NCBI GenBank assembly: GCA_964433555.1
Contig: CAYSRG010000004.1
Location: 1-64,000 of the forward strand
DNA from: Stramentimicrobium sp964433555
GTDB taxonomy: Bacteria > Atribacterota > Phoenicimicrobiia > Phoenicimicrobiales > Stramentimicrobiaceae
Length of the DNA: 64,000 bases
Direction: 5' to 3'
Part shown: positions 52,901 to 61,201 of the stretch, piece after piece
How the letters are laid out: the number at the start of each line of letters is the position of its first letter
Numbering within the stretch: position 1 is the stretch's first letter
Translations under genes and position numbers: made by a program
Notes under the pieces: generated by a model
Databases searched by the model: none
What the model was told of the DNA's origin: nothing
What the model saw: only the letters and a program-made list of their open reading frames with translations

Positions 52901-53728
52901 ATGGAGATAAGATATGCAGTTCATCCGGATGATTTTATCTATTATGACACAGAACTTATTCGAGAGGAATTTTTAATTCAAAATTTGTTTATTCCCGGCC
53001 AGATTAACATGGTTTATAGTCATAATGATCGGATTATCATTGGTGGTCTTACCACTGTTGATACTCTTTCATTAGAGGCGGGAAAAGATATCAAGGCTGA
53101 TTATTTCTTGGAACGCCGGGAGATGGGAATTATCAATATTGGGGGAAAGGGTTCAGTTAATGTGGATGGGAAAAAATATACTCTTGAAAATCAGGATGGT
53201 CTTTATATTGGCATGGGCTCCAAAGAGATATTATTTTCTGGGCTGGATCCCCAAAATCCTGCTAAATTCTATTTTAACAGTGCCACTGCTCATTATTCCT
53301 ATCCTACTCAGAAGATAGCTATTAACTCTGTGGAGGCGGTTCATCTTGGTTCTATTGCTGAATCTAATGAGAGAACCATTTATAAATATATTCACCCTGA
53401 AGGTGTAAAAAGTTGTCAACTGGTCATGGGAATGACCATTTTGGAACCCGGTAATGTCTGGAATACCATGTCCTGCCACACTCATGAAAGAAGAATGGAG
53501 GTCTATCTTTACTTTAATATGCCAGAAAACAGAGTAGTTTTTCATCTCATGGGTTGCCCCAGTGAGACCAGGCATATCACCGTGCGCAATGAAGAGGCAG
53601 TTATTTCACCCAGCTGGTCAATACATTCAGGTGTAGGAACCGGAAATTATACCTTTATCTGGGGAATGGTGGGCGAAAACCAGGCTTTTGGTGATATGGA
53701 TGATGTGGAGATGGATAATTTACAATAG
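52901..53728 (+). CDS. kduI: 5-dehydro-4-deoxy-D-glucuronate isomerase
   Basis: A 275-residue cupin-fold isomerase, near the usual 278 residues. KduI converts 5-keto-4-deoxyuronate to 2,5-diketo-3-deoxygluconate in pectin and glycosaminoglycan breakdown. The zinc ligands are visible in MSCHTHERRMEVYLYF (H-x-H-x4-E) with a later His in SWSIHSGVGT. The N-terminal domain starts EIRYAVHPDDF, as in the family. ATGGAGG before the start is the ribosome binding site. Linked IclR and TRAP genes suggest uptake and use of unsaturated uronates. KduD, KdgK and KdgA are not in the window. Confidence 0.95.
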   Translation: MEIRYAVHPDDFIYYDTELIREEFLIQNLFIPGQINMVYSHNDRIIIGGLTTVDTLSLEAGKDIKADYFLERREMGIINIGGKGSVNVDGKKYTLENQDGLYIGMGSKEILFSGLDPQNPAKFYFNSATAHYSYPTQKIAINSVEAVHLGSIAESNERTIYKYIHPEGVKSCQLVMGMTILEPGNVWNTMSCHTHERRMEVYLYFNMPENRVVFHLMGCPSETRHITVRNEEAVISPSWSIHSGVGTGNYTFIWGMVGENQAFGDMDDVEMDNLQ

Positions 53729-54037
53729 AAATATTATTAGACCTGAACCTTATCCTATCTTTAGTAAAAAATTGATTAATAAATAGGTAATAATAGTGCT
53801 TTAATATCTCTATTGAATTTTATAAGCCATGAACTACTACTAAAGGCTTGTATGTTTTTTCTATGGACAAGAATGCTAACAAATATTTTCCCAAACTTAT
53901 AAATTTTTATAGTATAATCTTAAGAGAGTTATCTAACGTGAATAGGTATCAGAAAAAGGTTATTTTTAATTTTCAGATAAGATGCTTTTGAATTAGAATA
54001 TTTTAGAATGTATAAAAATCAGAAGAGGTTAGCTAAA

Positions 54038-54241
54038 ATGGAAAAAACCGGATACATCATTTTAATCATAGTTGCTATAGCCTGGATAGTTGCCTGGATT
54101 ATTGGGATGTTTCAGAATATATGGATAGGAGTTATTGGTCTGGTAATGTTAATTGGCCTAGGATTGCTTTTTCTAAAAGCATTACGTGATAGAATGAAAA
54201 GTCATCAGGATGATCGCTATTCCAGGGATGTTGAAAAATAA
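54038..54241 (+). CDS. Small membrane protein linked to YbjQ
   Basis: A 67-residue protein from ATG 54038 (MEKTGYIILIIVAIAWIVAW), with AGAGG upstream; the frame also opens at 54008. Two hydrophobic helices (about 4-25 and 32-50) and a charged C-terminus (RDRMKSHQDDRYSRDVEK) are seen. It lies 18 bp before the ybjQ-like gene and looks cotranscribed. Small two-helix proteins beside YbjQ/UPF0145 recur in other anaerobes (from memory). Function unknown. Confidence 0.7.
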   Translation: MEKTGYIILIIVAIAWIVAWIIGMFQNIWIGVIGLVMLIGLGLLFLKALRDRMKSHQDDRYSRDVEK

Positions 54242-54259
54242 GGGGGGTAAAAGTGTAAG

Positions 54260-54580
54260 ATGCTATTAACGACTCAGGATCAATTTTCCGAATATGAAAT
54301 TATTCAAACCTTAGGATTGGTTAAGGGCAATACAGTACGTGCCCGTCATGCTGGCAAAGACATACTTGCTACCTTCCGTAATGTGGTAGGAGGAGAAATT
54401 GAGGAGTATACCAAATTACTTGCTGAATCCCGGGAACAGGCGATTGATCGCATGACGATGATGGCTAAAATGATGGGAGCAGATGGCATAGTGGGTATTC
54501 GCTTTACCACCTCTTCTATTATGCAGGCAGCATCAGAGATGTTTGCCTATGGCACTGCCGTTAAGCTAAAGAAAAAATAG
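54260..54580 (+). CDS. ybjQ: YbjQ/UPF0145 (DUF74) family protein
   Basis: A 106-residue heavy-metal-binding-like domain protein. The family motifs IIQTLGLVKGNTVRARHAGKDI, RNVVGGEIEEYTKLLAESRE and MMGADGIVGIRFTTSSIM are all clear. UPF0145 proteins form pentameric rings of unknown function. Length is standard. AAGGGGGG precedes the ATG. It is probably translated with the small membrane protein upstream, which may anchor it at the membrane. Confidence 0.92.
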   Translation: MLLTTQDQFSEYEIIQTLGLVKGNTVRARHAGKDILATFRNVVGGEIEEYTKLLAESREQAIDRMTMMAKMMGADGIVGIRFTTSSIMQAASEMFAYGTAVKLKKK

Positions 54581-55004
54581 ACAGATTCCCTATTGCCAGG
54601 AATATTATCAAGAAGAATCAAATTATAGGGATGTCATGGCAAAATATCTTTTAGCTACATATATAACAATTAGGTTAGTTTTTCTAAAGATAAAATGATA
54701 GTTTGGACTAGAATAATAAAATTTTAAATATCTCATCAAATAATTTCCCCCTAATATAAGAGGATAAGATAAACAAAAGTATTGACATCTTATTTTTAAG
54801 TATGATTTTAGAGTCTCTTCCCCTGAAGAATATGGAGAAATTTTATAAGCCTTTTTCACCCTACATTACCACCAATATTAATAAAAATTTAAATAGTATA
54901 GTAAAAAATCTAATTCTATGCGAGAATAAAAAGTAAATTTTTTATATAATTAGAGTTATTATTGCTCTGGACAGGATTTAATGAAGGAGTAGGAGTGCCT
55001 TGCA
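54581..55004. other. 424-bp gene-free stretch before the ABC exporter
   Basis: AT-rich, with TTGACA at 54782-54787 lacking a well-spaced -10. A TATAAT at about 54943 lies 60 bp before the exporter gene and could be its -10. No terminator is obvious. Confidence 0.4.
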
Positions 55005-56783
55005 TTGATTAAATTGTTAAAAAATTTGAGACCATACTGGTTATCAATAGCCGGGATAATACTTTTTGTCTTTTTACAGGCCATTTCAGAATTATTTTTA
55101 CCCACCCTTATGTCGGATATTGTGGATGTAGGGGTAGTTAATGGGGATATAAATTTCATTTTAAAAATCGGAGGGCGGATGCTCCTGATTGCCTTTATAG
55201 CAATGATAGCCTCTATTTATGGTAGTTACCTGGCATCAAGGGTATCCATAGGATTTGCCAGAGACCTTAGAAATAAGGTTTTTACTAAGGTAGAAAGTTT
55301 TTCTTTGGAGGAATTTAATAAGATAGGGACTGCTTCTCTCATAGTCAGGACCACCAATGACATAACTCAGATGCAGCAGTTAACCATTACTTTATTTAGA
55401 ATGTTTCTCAGAGCTCCTTTGCTTTTTGTGGGCGGTATCATTATGGCCATCTCTAAAAACACCGAATTAGCACTACTTTTAGTTGTTATTTTACCTGTCC
55501 TGGCTGTCATTGTTTTTTTTGTAGCTAAAAAAAGTATGCATCTTTTCAAATCAATGCAAACGAAGATTGATAAACTTAGCTTAGTTCTCCGGGAATATCT
55601 AACCGGTATAAGGGTTATAAGAGCATTTAATAGAGAAGAGTATGAAAAGAAAAGATTTAATAACAGCAATTTTGAATTAACGGACACAGCAAGAAAGGTC
55701 AATACGCTCATGGCTTTGTTAATGCCTTTGATGACCTTGATTCTTAACTTGACCATTGTAGCTATTATCTGGTTAGGAAGCATAAGGATTGAATCCGGCA
55801 GCATGCAAGTGGGAGATTTGATGGCCTTTGTGCAATATGCTTCACAAATAATGTTTTCCTTAATTATGTTTTCCATGATGTTTGTCATGATTCCCAGGGC
55901 TTCTGTTTCCGCTGTTAGGATTAATGAAGTTCTAGATGTGGAACCAAAAATTAAGGATCCAGCGTTATTAGAACAAAGCGCATGGGCCACTCATAATGCT
56001 GGTAGCTTCCAGAATGTAATTCCAGCTAAAAATAGAAAAGGATATTTGAAATTTGATAAGGTCTGTTTTGGTTATCAGGACGCTACAGAATATGCTATTA
56101 AAGATATTTCTTTTCAAGCCAATGCCGGTGAGGTTACTGCCATCATTGGAAGTACAGGATCAGGAAAATCAACCTTAATTAATCTTATACCAAGATTTTA
56201 TGATGTATCAAAGGGGAGCATTTCCATTGATGGTACAGATATTAGAGATATTGCTCAAGAAAGGTTGCATGAGATGATTGGATTGGTTCCCCAGAAAGCT
56301 ATTCTTTTTACCGGGACTATTACTGAAAATATAAGTTTTGGAAACAATAATATCTCTCACGAGGAAATAAAGAGGGTAGCAGAGATTGCTCAAGCTGCCG
56401 AATTTATTGACAGGATGCCAGAAGGCTATAATTCTTTAATTGCCCAGGGTGGCACCAATTTATCAGGAGGAGAAAAACAACGTTTGTCCATTGCCAGAGC
56501 TTTAGCCAAGCATCCGGATATCTTTATTTTTGATGACAGTTTTTCGGCTATTGATTTTAAGACTGAGGCAAGGTTAAGGGAAGAATTAAAAGATGAGCTG
56601 AAAGATAAAACTGTATTAATAATTGCGCAAAGGGTAACTACAGTAATGAGTGCAGAGCAAATTGTTGTTCTTGATAAAGGTGAGATTGTTGGTATAGGCA
56701 AACATCATGATTTAATAAAGAGTTGTTCAGTATATAAAGAGATTGTAGCTTCACAACTCTCAACAGAGGAAATATATGATTGA
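55005..56783 (+). CDS. Heterodimeric ABC exporter, degenerate-site subunit
   Basis: A 592-residue half-transporter: six-helix exporter domain (about 1-310) and NBD. Walker A is GSTGSGKST, signature LSGGEKQRLSIARAL. Walker B is IFIFDDSFSA, with Asp instead of the catalytic Glu, and the switch motif is IIAQRVTT, with Gln instead of His. These are the marks of the inactive site subunit in LmrC/BmrC/TM287-type pairs. It exports drugs, lipids or peptides. Start TTG 55005 follows AGGAGT and AGGAG. It overlaps its partner by 8 bp. Confidence 0.92.
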   Translation: MIKLLKNLRPYWLSIAGIILFVFLQAISELFLPTLMSDIVDVGVVNGDINFILKIGGRMLLIAFIAMIASIYGSYLASRVSIGFARDLRNKVFTKVESFSLEEFNKIGTASLIVRTTNDITQMQQLTITLFRMFLRAPLLFVGGIIMAISKNTELALLLVVILPVLAVIVFFVAKKSMHLFKSMQTKIDKLSLVLREYLTGIRVIRAFNREEYEKKRFNNSNFELTDTARKVNTLMALLMPLMTLILNLTIVAIIWLGSIRIESGSMQVGDLMAFVQYASQIMFSLIMFSMMFVMIPRASVSAVRINEVLDVEPKIKDPALLEQSAWATHNAGSFQNVIPAKNRKGYLKFDKVCFGYQDATEYAIKDISFQANAGEVTAIIGSTGSGKSTLINLIPRFYDVSKGSISIDGTDIRDIAQERLHEMIGLVPQKAILFTGTITENISFGNNNISHEEIKRVAEIAQAAEFIDRMPEGYNSLIAQGGTNLSGGEKQRLSIARALAKHPDIFIFDDSFSAIDFKTEARLREELKDELKDKTVLIIAQRVTTVMSAEQIVVLDKGEIVGIGKHHDLIKSCSVYKEIVASQLSTEEIYD

Positions 56784-58653
56784 AAAACAGAAAAAACCAA
56801 CTATGGTCATAAAAGGATTTGGACGTGGTCCTGGAAGCCATCGGGGCTTAACTTCACCGGTGGAAAAACCCAGGGACTTTAGGGGAACATTAAAACGATT
56901 AATTGGTTATTTAAAACCACATTGGTCTAAGATTGTATTCGCTTTTGCGGCATCAATAATCAGCTCGATGTTTGTTATCGTAAGTCCTAAAATTATGGGT
57001 AGAGCTACCACTAAATTATTTGAAGGGTATCTTCTAAAAATAAAACAGATTCCAGGAGCAACCATTGATTTTGATTATATTCTGAATATTATTTTTATTT
57101 TAATAGGACTTTACCTTTTCAATGCCCTTTTTACCTATCTACAGCATTATATAATGGTTGGGGTTACCCAGCAAATTGTTTATGAGATGAGAAAAGGAAT
57201 CAGCTCTAAGCTGTCACGGCTGCCTTTGAGTTATTTTGATAGCAGAACACACGGGGAGATTCTCAGCCGGGTAACTAATGATATCGATACAGTAAGCAGT
57301 ACGCTACAACAGAGTATTACCCAATTTATCACTGCTCTAGTATCTTTGATAGGCATTGTCATTATGATGCTGACTATTAGCTCTTTTTTATCTTTAGTTA
57401 TCTTTTTTACCCTGCCGTTGAGTATAGTAGTTACTAGAATCATTGCCGGGCAATCACAAAAATATTTTAAAAGACAGCAGAACCTCCTAGGTCAATTAAA
57501 TGGTCATGTAGAAGAAATGTATACTGGTCATGAGATAGTAAAAGTATTTAATTATGAAAAAAAATCTATTGATCAATTCAATCAACTCAATGAGCAACTA
57601 TTTGATACTGGCTGGAAAGCCCAATTTATTTCTGGAATTATTATGCCTCTCATGATTGCCATCAGTAACCTCAGTTATGTCTTTGTGGTTATTATGGGAG
57701 GAATTGCCGTAGCCCGGGGAACAATCACTATTGGTAATGTTCAGGCTTTTATTCAGTATTCCAGACAATTTACTCACCCTATTGTTCAAACAGCCAATAT
57801 AGCTAATATTATTCAATCTACTATCGCTGCTGCTGAACGTGTTTTTGAGGTATTAGATGAACCTGAGCAGATACCCGATAAGGATACTGTAGTCCTTTTC
57901 TCTAAGCCGGATGGTAATATTAAATTTGAGCAGATTAATTTTGGCTACATTCCTGAGAAAATAATTATTAAGGATGTAAATGTGGAAGTGAAAAAAGGTC
58001 AAACCATTGCTATCGTAGGCCCTACCGGGGCGGGAAAGACCACATTGGTAAATTTGCTTATGCGTTTTTATGAAATTAACAGTGGGAAAATTACTCTGGA
58101 CGGTATTAATATCAGTGATTTGAAGCGTACCGAATTAAGGAGTCTTTTTGGTATGGTTCTTCAAGATACCTGGTTGTTTAAAGGTACTATTAAAGAGAAT
58201 ATTTCCTATGGTAAAGAAAATGCTACTGAAGAAGAAATTATCAGAGCAGCAAAAATGGCTTATGCCGACCATTTTATTAGCACACTTCCGGCTGGTTATA
58301 ATACCATTATTGATGAGGAGGCAGGCAATCTTTCCCAGGGACAAAAGCAATTATTAACTATTGCCAGGGCTATTCTGGCTAATCCAACCATATTAATTCT
58401 CGATGAAGCTACCAGTAGTGTTGATACCAGAACAGAAATACTTATTCAAAAGGCTATGCTTAGCCTTATGCAAGGGAAAACCAGTTTTGTAATTGCACAT
58501 CGTTTATCCACTATCAAGGAAGCGGATATGATTCTGGTAATGAATAACGGCAAAATCATAGAAAATGGTACACATGAAGCATTGCTAAAGCAGAAGGGAT
58601 TTTATGCCGATTTATATAATAGCCAATTTGTGGGCTTGAAGCTTAATAAGTAA
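56776..58653 (+). CDS. Heterodimeric ABC exporter, catalytic-site subunit
   Basis: A 625-residue half-transporter with an N-terminal Gly/Arg-rich extension (GFGRGPGSHRG), six helices, and an NBD. Walker A is GPTGAGKTT, Walker B ILILDEATSSVD with intact Glu, H-loop VIAHRLST. Its signature is LSQGQKQLLTIARA, the variant that faces the degenerate site of the partner, as in TM288. The pair forms one asymmetric exporter. The start lies within the previous gene, after GAGGAAA. Confidence 0.93.
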   Translation: MIEKQKKPTMVIKGFGRGPGSHRGLTSPVEKPRDFRGTLKRLIGYLKPHWSKIVFAFAASIISSMFVIVSPKIMGRATTKLFEGYLLKIKQIPGATIDFDYILNIIFILIGLYLFNALFTYLQHYIMVGVTQQIVYEMRKGISSKLSRLPLSYFDSRTHGEILSRVTNDIDTVSSTLQQSITQFITALVSLIGIVIMMLTISSFLSLVIFFTLPLSIVVTRIIAGQSQKYFKRQQNLLGQLNGHVEEMYTGHEIVKVFNYEKKSIDQFNQLNEQLFDTGWKAQFISGIIMPLMIAISNLSYVFVVIMGGIAVARGTITIGNVQAFIQYSRQFTHPIVQTANIANIIQSTIAAAERVFEVLDEPEQIPDKDTVVLFSKPDGNIKFEQINFGYIPEKIIIKDVNVEVKKGQTIAIVGPTGAGKTTLVNLLMRFYEINSGKITLDGINISDLKRTELRSLFGMVLQDTWLFKGTIKENISYGKENATEEEIIRAAKMAYADHFISTLPAGYNTIIDEEAGNLSQGQKQLLTIARAILANPTILILDEATSSVDTRTEILIQKAMLSLMQGKTSFVIAHRLSTIKEADMILVMNNGKIIENGTHEALLKQKGFYADLYNSQFVGLKLNK

Positions 58654-58748
58654 TACTTACAGAGAGAAAACTATTGAAGAGGAGTAATTTTATTTCACGA
58701 AAACATTAAGATGCATAATTATATAGAGCTTGGATTTGGGAATGGATA

Positions 58749-60821
58749 ATGAAAAAAACAATTTTCTTCACACTGCTGTTTATATTAGTGATCTTAACTA
58801 TGAGTCTGGAATCATCTTCTATTGGTGTACAGGTAAAGGAATATCTTGAGCATAAATTTCCGGCAATCTTTACCATATATCTATCTTCTTTGCAAGACTT
58901 AGACGAATATGAAAAAGAATTTATTGATCTTCTTGAAAAATTGCCTGCTACCGAACAGAGGATTTTTACTAGAGAAGTTTATGAAGATGGCTTTTCTATA
59001 GAATTGCTAGAAAAACTAAGAGGCTGGCGGAAAAAAGTGGAGAAACCATTCTTAAAAGTAGCCTATCCTGTGCAGAGCGGACAGAAGATAAGCGGAAATC
59101 CTATTTTTGTCTTTGGTTGTACTACTCCTTTTCGGGAAGTCACAGTATCTGTTAATGGAGTAGAGGTGGAAAAATTTGATTATCGAACCGGAAATTTCCT
59201 TACCTTAGTAGAAGTGCCGGAAGGAGTGGAGTTTCCCATAAAGGTTACTGCTGCTCTCAATGGAGAAGAAACCTCACTGGAAAAAACCGTAATATATCAA
59301 CCATCCTGGCAGGAAATGCCCATAGAACCACTGGCCATTCACCCTCTTAATGTACAGCCCAAGCAGAATCAGGTGCTGGAAGAAGGTAGTCAATTGAGGG
59401 TGATTATTCAGGGAAGTCCTCAAGCTGAAGCGGTATTTCGAATTGGAAATGATTTAAAAGAAATACCAATGGACGAAATAGATACTTTATCATCTCCTTT
59501 TGAAGGAAAAGGTGTTTACCTAGGGAGTTATATAGTGAATAAAGAAGACATTCCCTCTACTGGGAAGACAGATGCTCAAGTAATAACTGTTACTTTGAGT
59601 AGAGGAAATGAGCAGATTAGTCGGGAGCTACCAGGTAAGGTAATTTTTTCTTCTGGCATACCATCTCGCAAGGTAGAGGTTACCGGAAACAGGACAAGAT
59701 TATACCGCATTAAAGAAGATTCATTTGGTCTTCCTGGTTCAACTCTCGGTGGAGATGGTTGGCTTACTCAGGTAATAGGCTTTGATTTATTACCAGGAAG
59801 TCGCTTTAAAATTTCCGGTAATGCAGGAGATTATTTCCGGGTAAAATTAGGAGTAGAAAATTTTTTAATCCATCAGAATGACGTTCAAGAAATAGAAGAT
59901 AAAGAAAGAGAACACCAGTCCCTTCTTTCCCAAATCAGCTTAAAAGAGACTGAAACAGAAGCAGAAATTCGTTTTAGTGCTCTACAACATATTCCATTTT
60001 TAATAGAAGACGGACCACAACAATTGAGACTTATGCTATATGGTGTGCAACAAAGTGAGAATATCGCCATAGAAGGACAAGCTCCCTCTATTAAGGCTAT
60101 AGAGTTTACCCCTTTGCTTTCAGATCAGCCGATTGATGATGTGGTGATAGATATTAAATCATATCACTTATTGGCAGGATTTAATTATTACTGGGATGAT
60201 TCAGAATTGGTGATAAGTTTAAGAAGATTACCAGATATGGTTAAAGATAATCCGCTTAAAGGTAGAATAATAGTGCTGGATCCGGGACATGGTGGAGAAG
60301 CCCTGGGGGCTATTGGTCCAGGCGATGTTCATGAAAAAGATATAGTATTAGAAATCAGTAAATACCTTCAAAAATTATTAGAAGAGAGAGGAGCCAGGAT
60401 AATAATGACTCGCTCTCAAGATACAAATGTTAATATACAAAAACGCATAGATATGGCTGTTGCCCAGCAAGCTGATCTTTTTGTCAGTATCCATGCCAAT
60501 GCTCATGCTGAAGGGGCAGATGCCATCAATTATCATGGGCACATGACCCTTTATAATTATAATTACAATCAGAAGTTAGCTGAAATTATTCTTGATAATT
60601 TAGTAAAAAGGACCGGACTTCCCAGAGCGAGAGTATGGCAGAGACCTGACCTTACTGTTTTAAGGCAACCTCAGGTGCCGAGTGTTCTGGTGGAAACCGC
60701 TTTCCTGATGCATCCTGATGATAACTGGTACCTTCTTCAATCCGAGTATCAGCGGGAGCTGGCTCTGGGTATAATGAATGGAATTACTGATTATTTTCTT
60801 AATTTAATACTATCTTACTAA
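58749..60821 (+). CDS. N-acetylmuramoyl-L-alanine amidase (Amidase_3) with long N-terminal region
   Basis: A 690-residue exported protein. Signal or anchor at 1-22 (IFFTLLFILVILTMSLESS). The C-terminal about 190 residues are an Amidase_3 domain: IVLDPGHGGEALGAIG (Zn His), DVHEKDIVLEISKYL (Zn Glu), DLFVSIHANAHAEG (second Zn His), and VLVETAFLMHPDD with the catalytic Glu. It cleaves the peptide from glycan in peptidoglycan. The first 480 residues contain beta-sandwich segments (GNPIFVFGCTTPFREVTVSVNG, Ig-like), perhaps wall binding or auto-regulation. Unusually long compared with AmiC (about 420). Confidence 0.9.
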   Translation: MKKTIFFTLLFILVILTMSLESSSIGVQVKEYLEHKFPAIFTIYLSSLQDLDEYEKEFIDLLEKLPATEQRIFTREVYEDGFSIELLEKLRGWRKKVEKPFLKVAYPVQSGQKISGNPIFVFGCTTPFREVTVSVNGVEVEKFDYRTGNFLTLVEVPEGVEFPIKVTAALNGEETSLEKTVIYQPSWQEMPIEPLAIHPLNVQPKQNQVLEEGSQLRVIIQGSPQAEAVFRIGNDLKEIPMDEIDTLSSPFEGKGVYLGSYIVNKEDIPSTGKTDAQVITVTLSRGNEQISRELPGKVIFSSGIPSRKVEVTGNRTRLYRIKEDSFGLPGSTLGGDGWLTQVIGFDLLPGSRFKISGNAGDYFRVKLGVENFLIHQNDVQEIEDKEREHQSLLSQISLKETETEAEIRFSALQHIPFLIEDGPQQLRLMLYGVQQSENIAIEGQAPSIKAIEFTPLLSDQPIDDVVIDIKSYHLLAGFNYYWDDSELVISLRRLPDMVKDNPLKGRIIVLDPGHGGEALGAIGPGDVHEKDIVLEISKYLQKLLEERGARIIMTRSQDTNVNIQKRIDMAVAQQADLFVSIHANAHAEGADAINYHGHMTLYNYNYNQKLAEIILDNLVKRTGLPRARVWQRPDLTVLRQPQVPSVLVETAFLMHPDDNWYLLQSEYQRELALGIMNGITDYFLNLILSY

Positions 60822-61091
60822 AAGGAAACTTTTTAGTCCACCTTTTGCTGCTTATTTTAACCACCAGCAACGAGCTTCTTGAGGGCACCTACTATTTGAA
60901 TACATTTTACTGGTAACTGCTATGCTATAAGCAAATATATTATTGGAATTATTTTATCTAAGCAATATTACTAATAGTAGGAAAGTAAAATAGAATTTAT
61001 AAGAAAAAAGTTTTATAATAAAGAAGAAAACTATATTAATTATTGTCCTTTTCAAATTTAAGACTGAGTTAGAATAAATCAGAAAAAATGG

Positions 61092-61104
61092 AGAAAAGGA
61101 GGTG
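61092..61104 (+). promoter_or_regulatory. Orphan Shine-Dalgarno-like leader element (nucleotidase)
   Basis: GAGAAAAGGAGGTGG lies about 95 nt before the ATG. It matches the complement of the 16S tail over AAAGGAGGTG. No start codon follows in range. It precedes the terminator-like hairpin. Confidence 0.45.
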
Positions 61105-61117
61105 GTTTATCTAAGGT

Positions 61118-61143
61118 TTCCTTCTGGTCAGGAAGGAATTTTT
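61118..61143 (+). terminator. Terminator-like hairpin in the nucleotidase leader
   Basis: TTCCTTC (61118-61124) and GAAGGAA (61132-61138) form a 7-bp stem with a 7-nt loop, followed by TTTTT. It lies 59 bases before the ATG, between the orphan SD-like element and the true ribosome binding site, so attenuation is conceivable. Confidence 0.55.
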
Positions 61144-61201
61144 AAACAATTTAAAGTCAACTTTGTTGACTGAATTAAAATTTAGGAGGTATTTACATTA
61201 A

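Larger units (their letters stand above)
60822..61201. other. Gene-free leader region of the 5'-nucleotidase gene
   Basis: Contains the orphan SD-like element (61092-61104), a short terminator-like hairpin (61118-61143) and a second hairpin (AGTCAAC 61155-61161 with GTTGACT 61165-61171). The final part carries the real ribosome binding site TAGGAGG. Upstream AT-rich sequence likely holds the promoter. Confidence 0.5.

Noticed and set aside
55367..55990. 207-residue minus-strand frame inside the ABC exporter gene
   Set aside because: Antisense shadow; no start signal and no recognisable domains.
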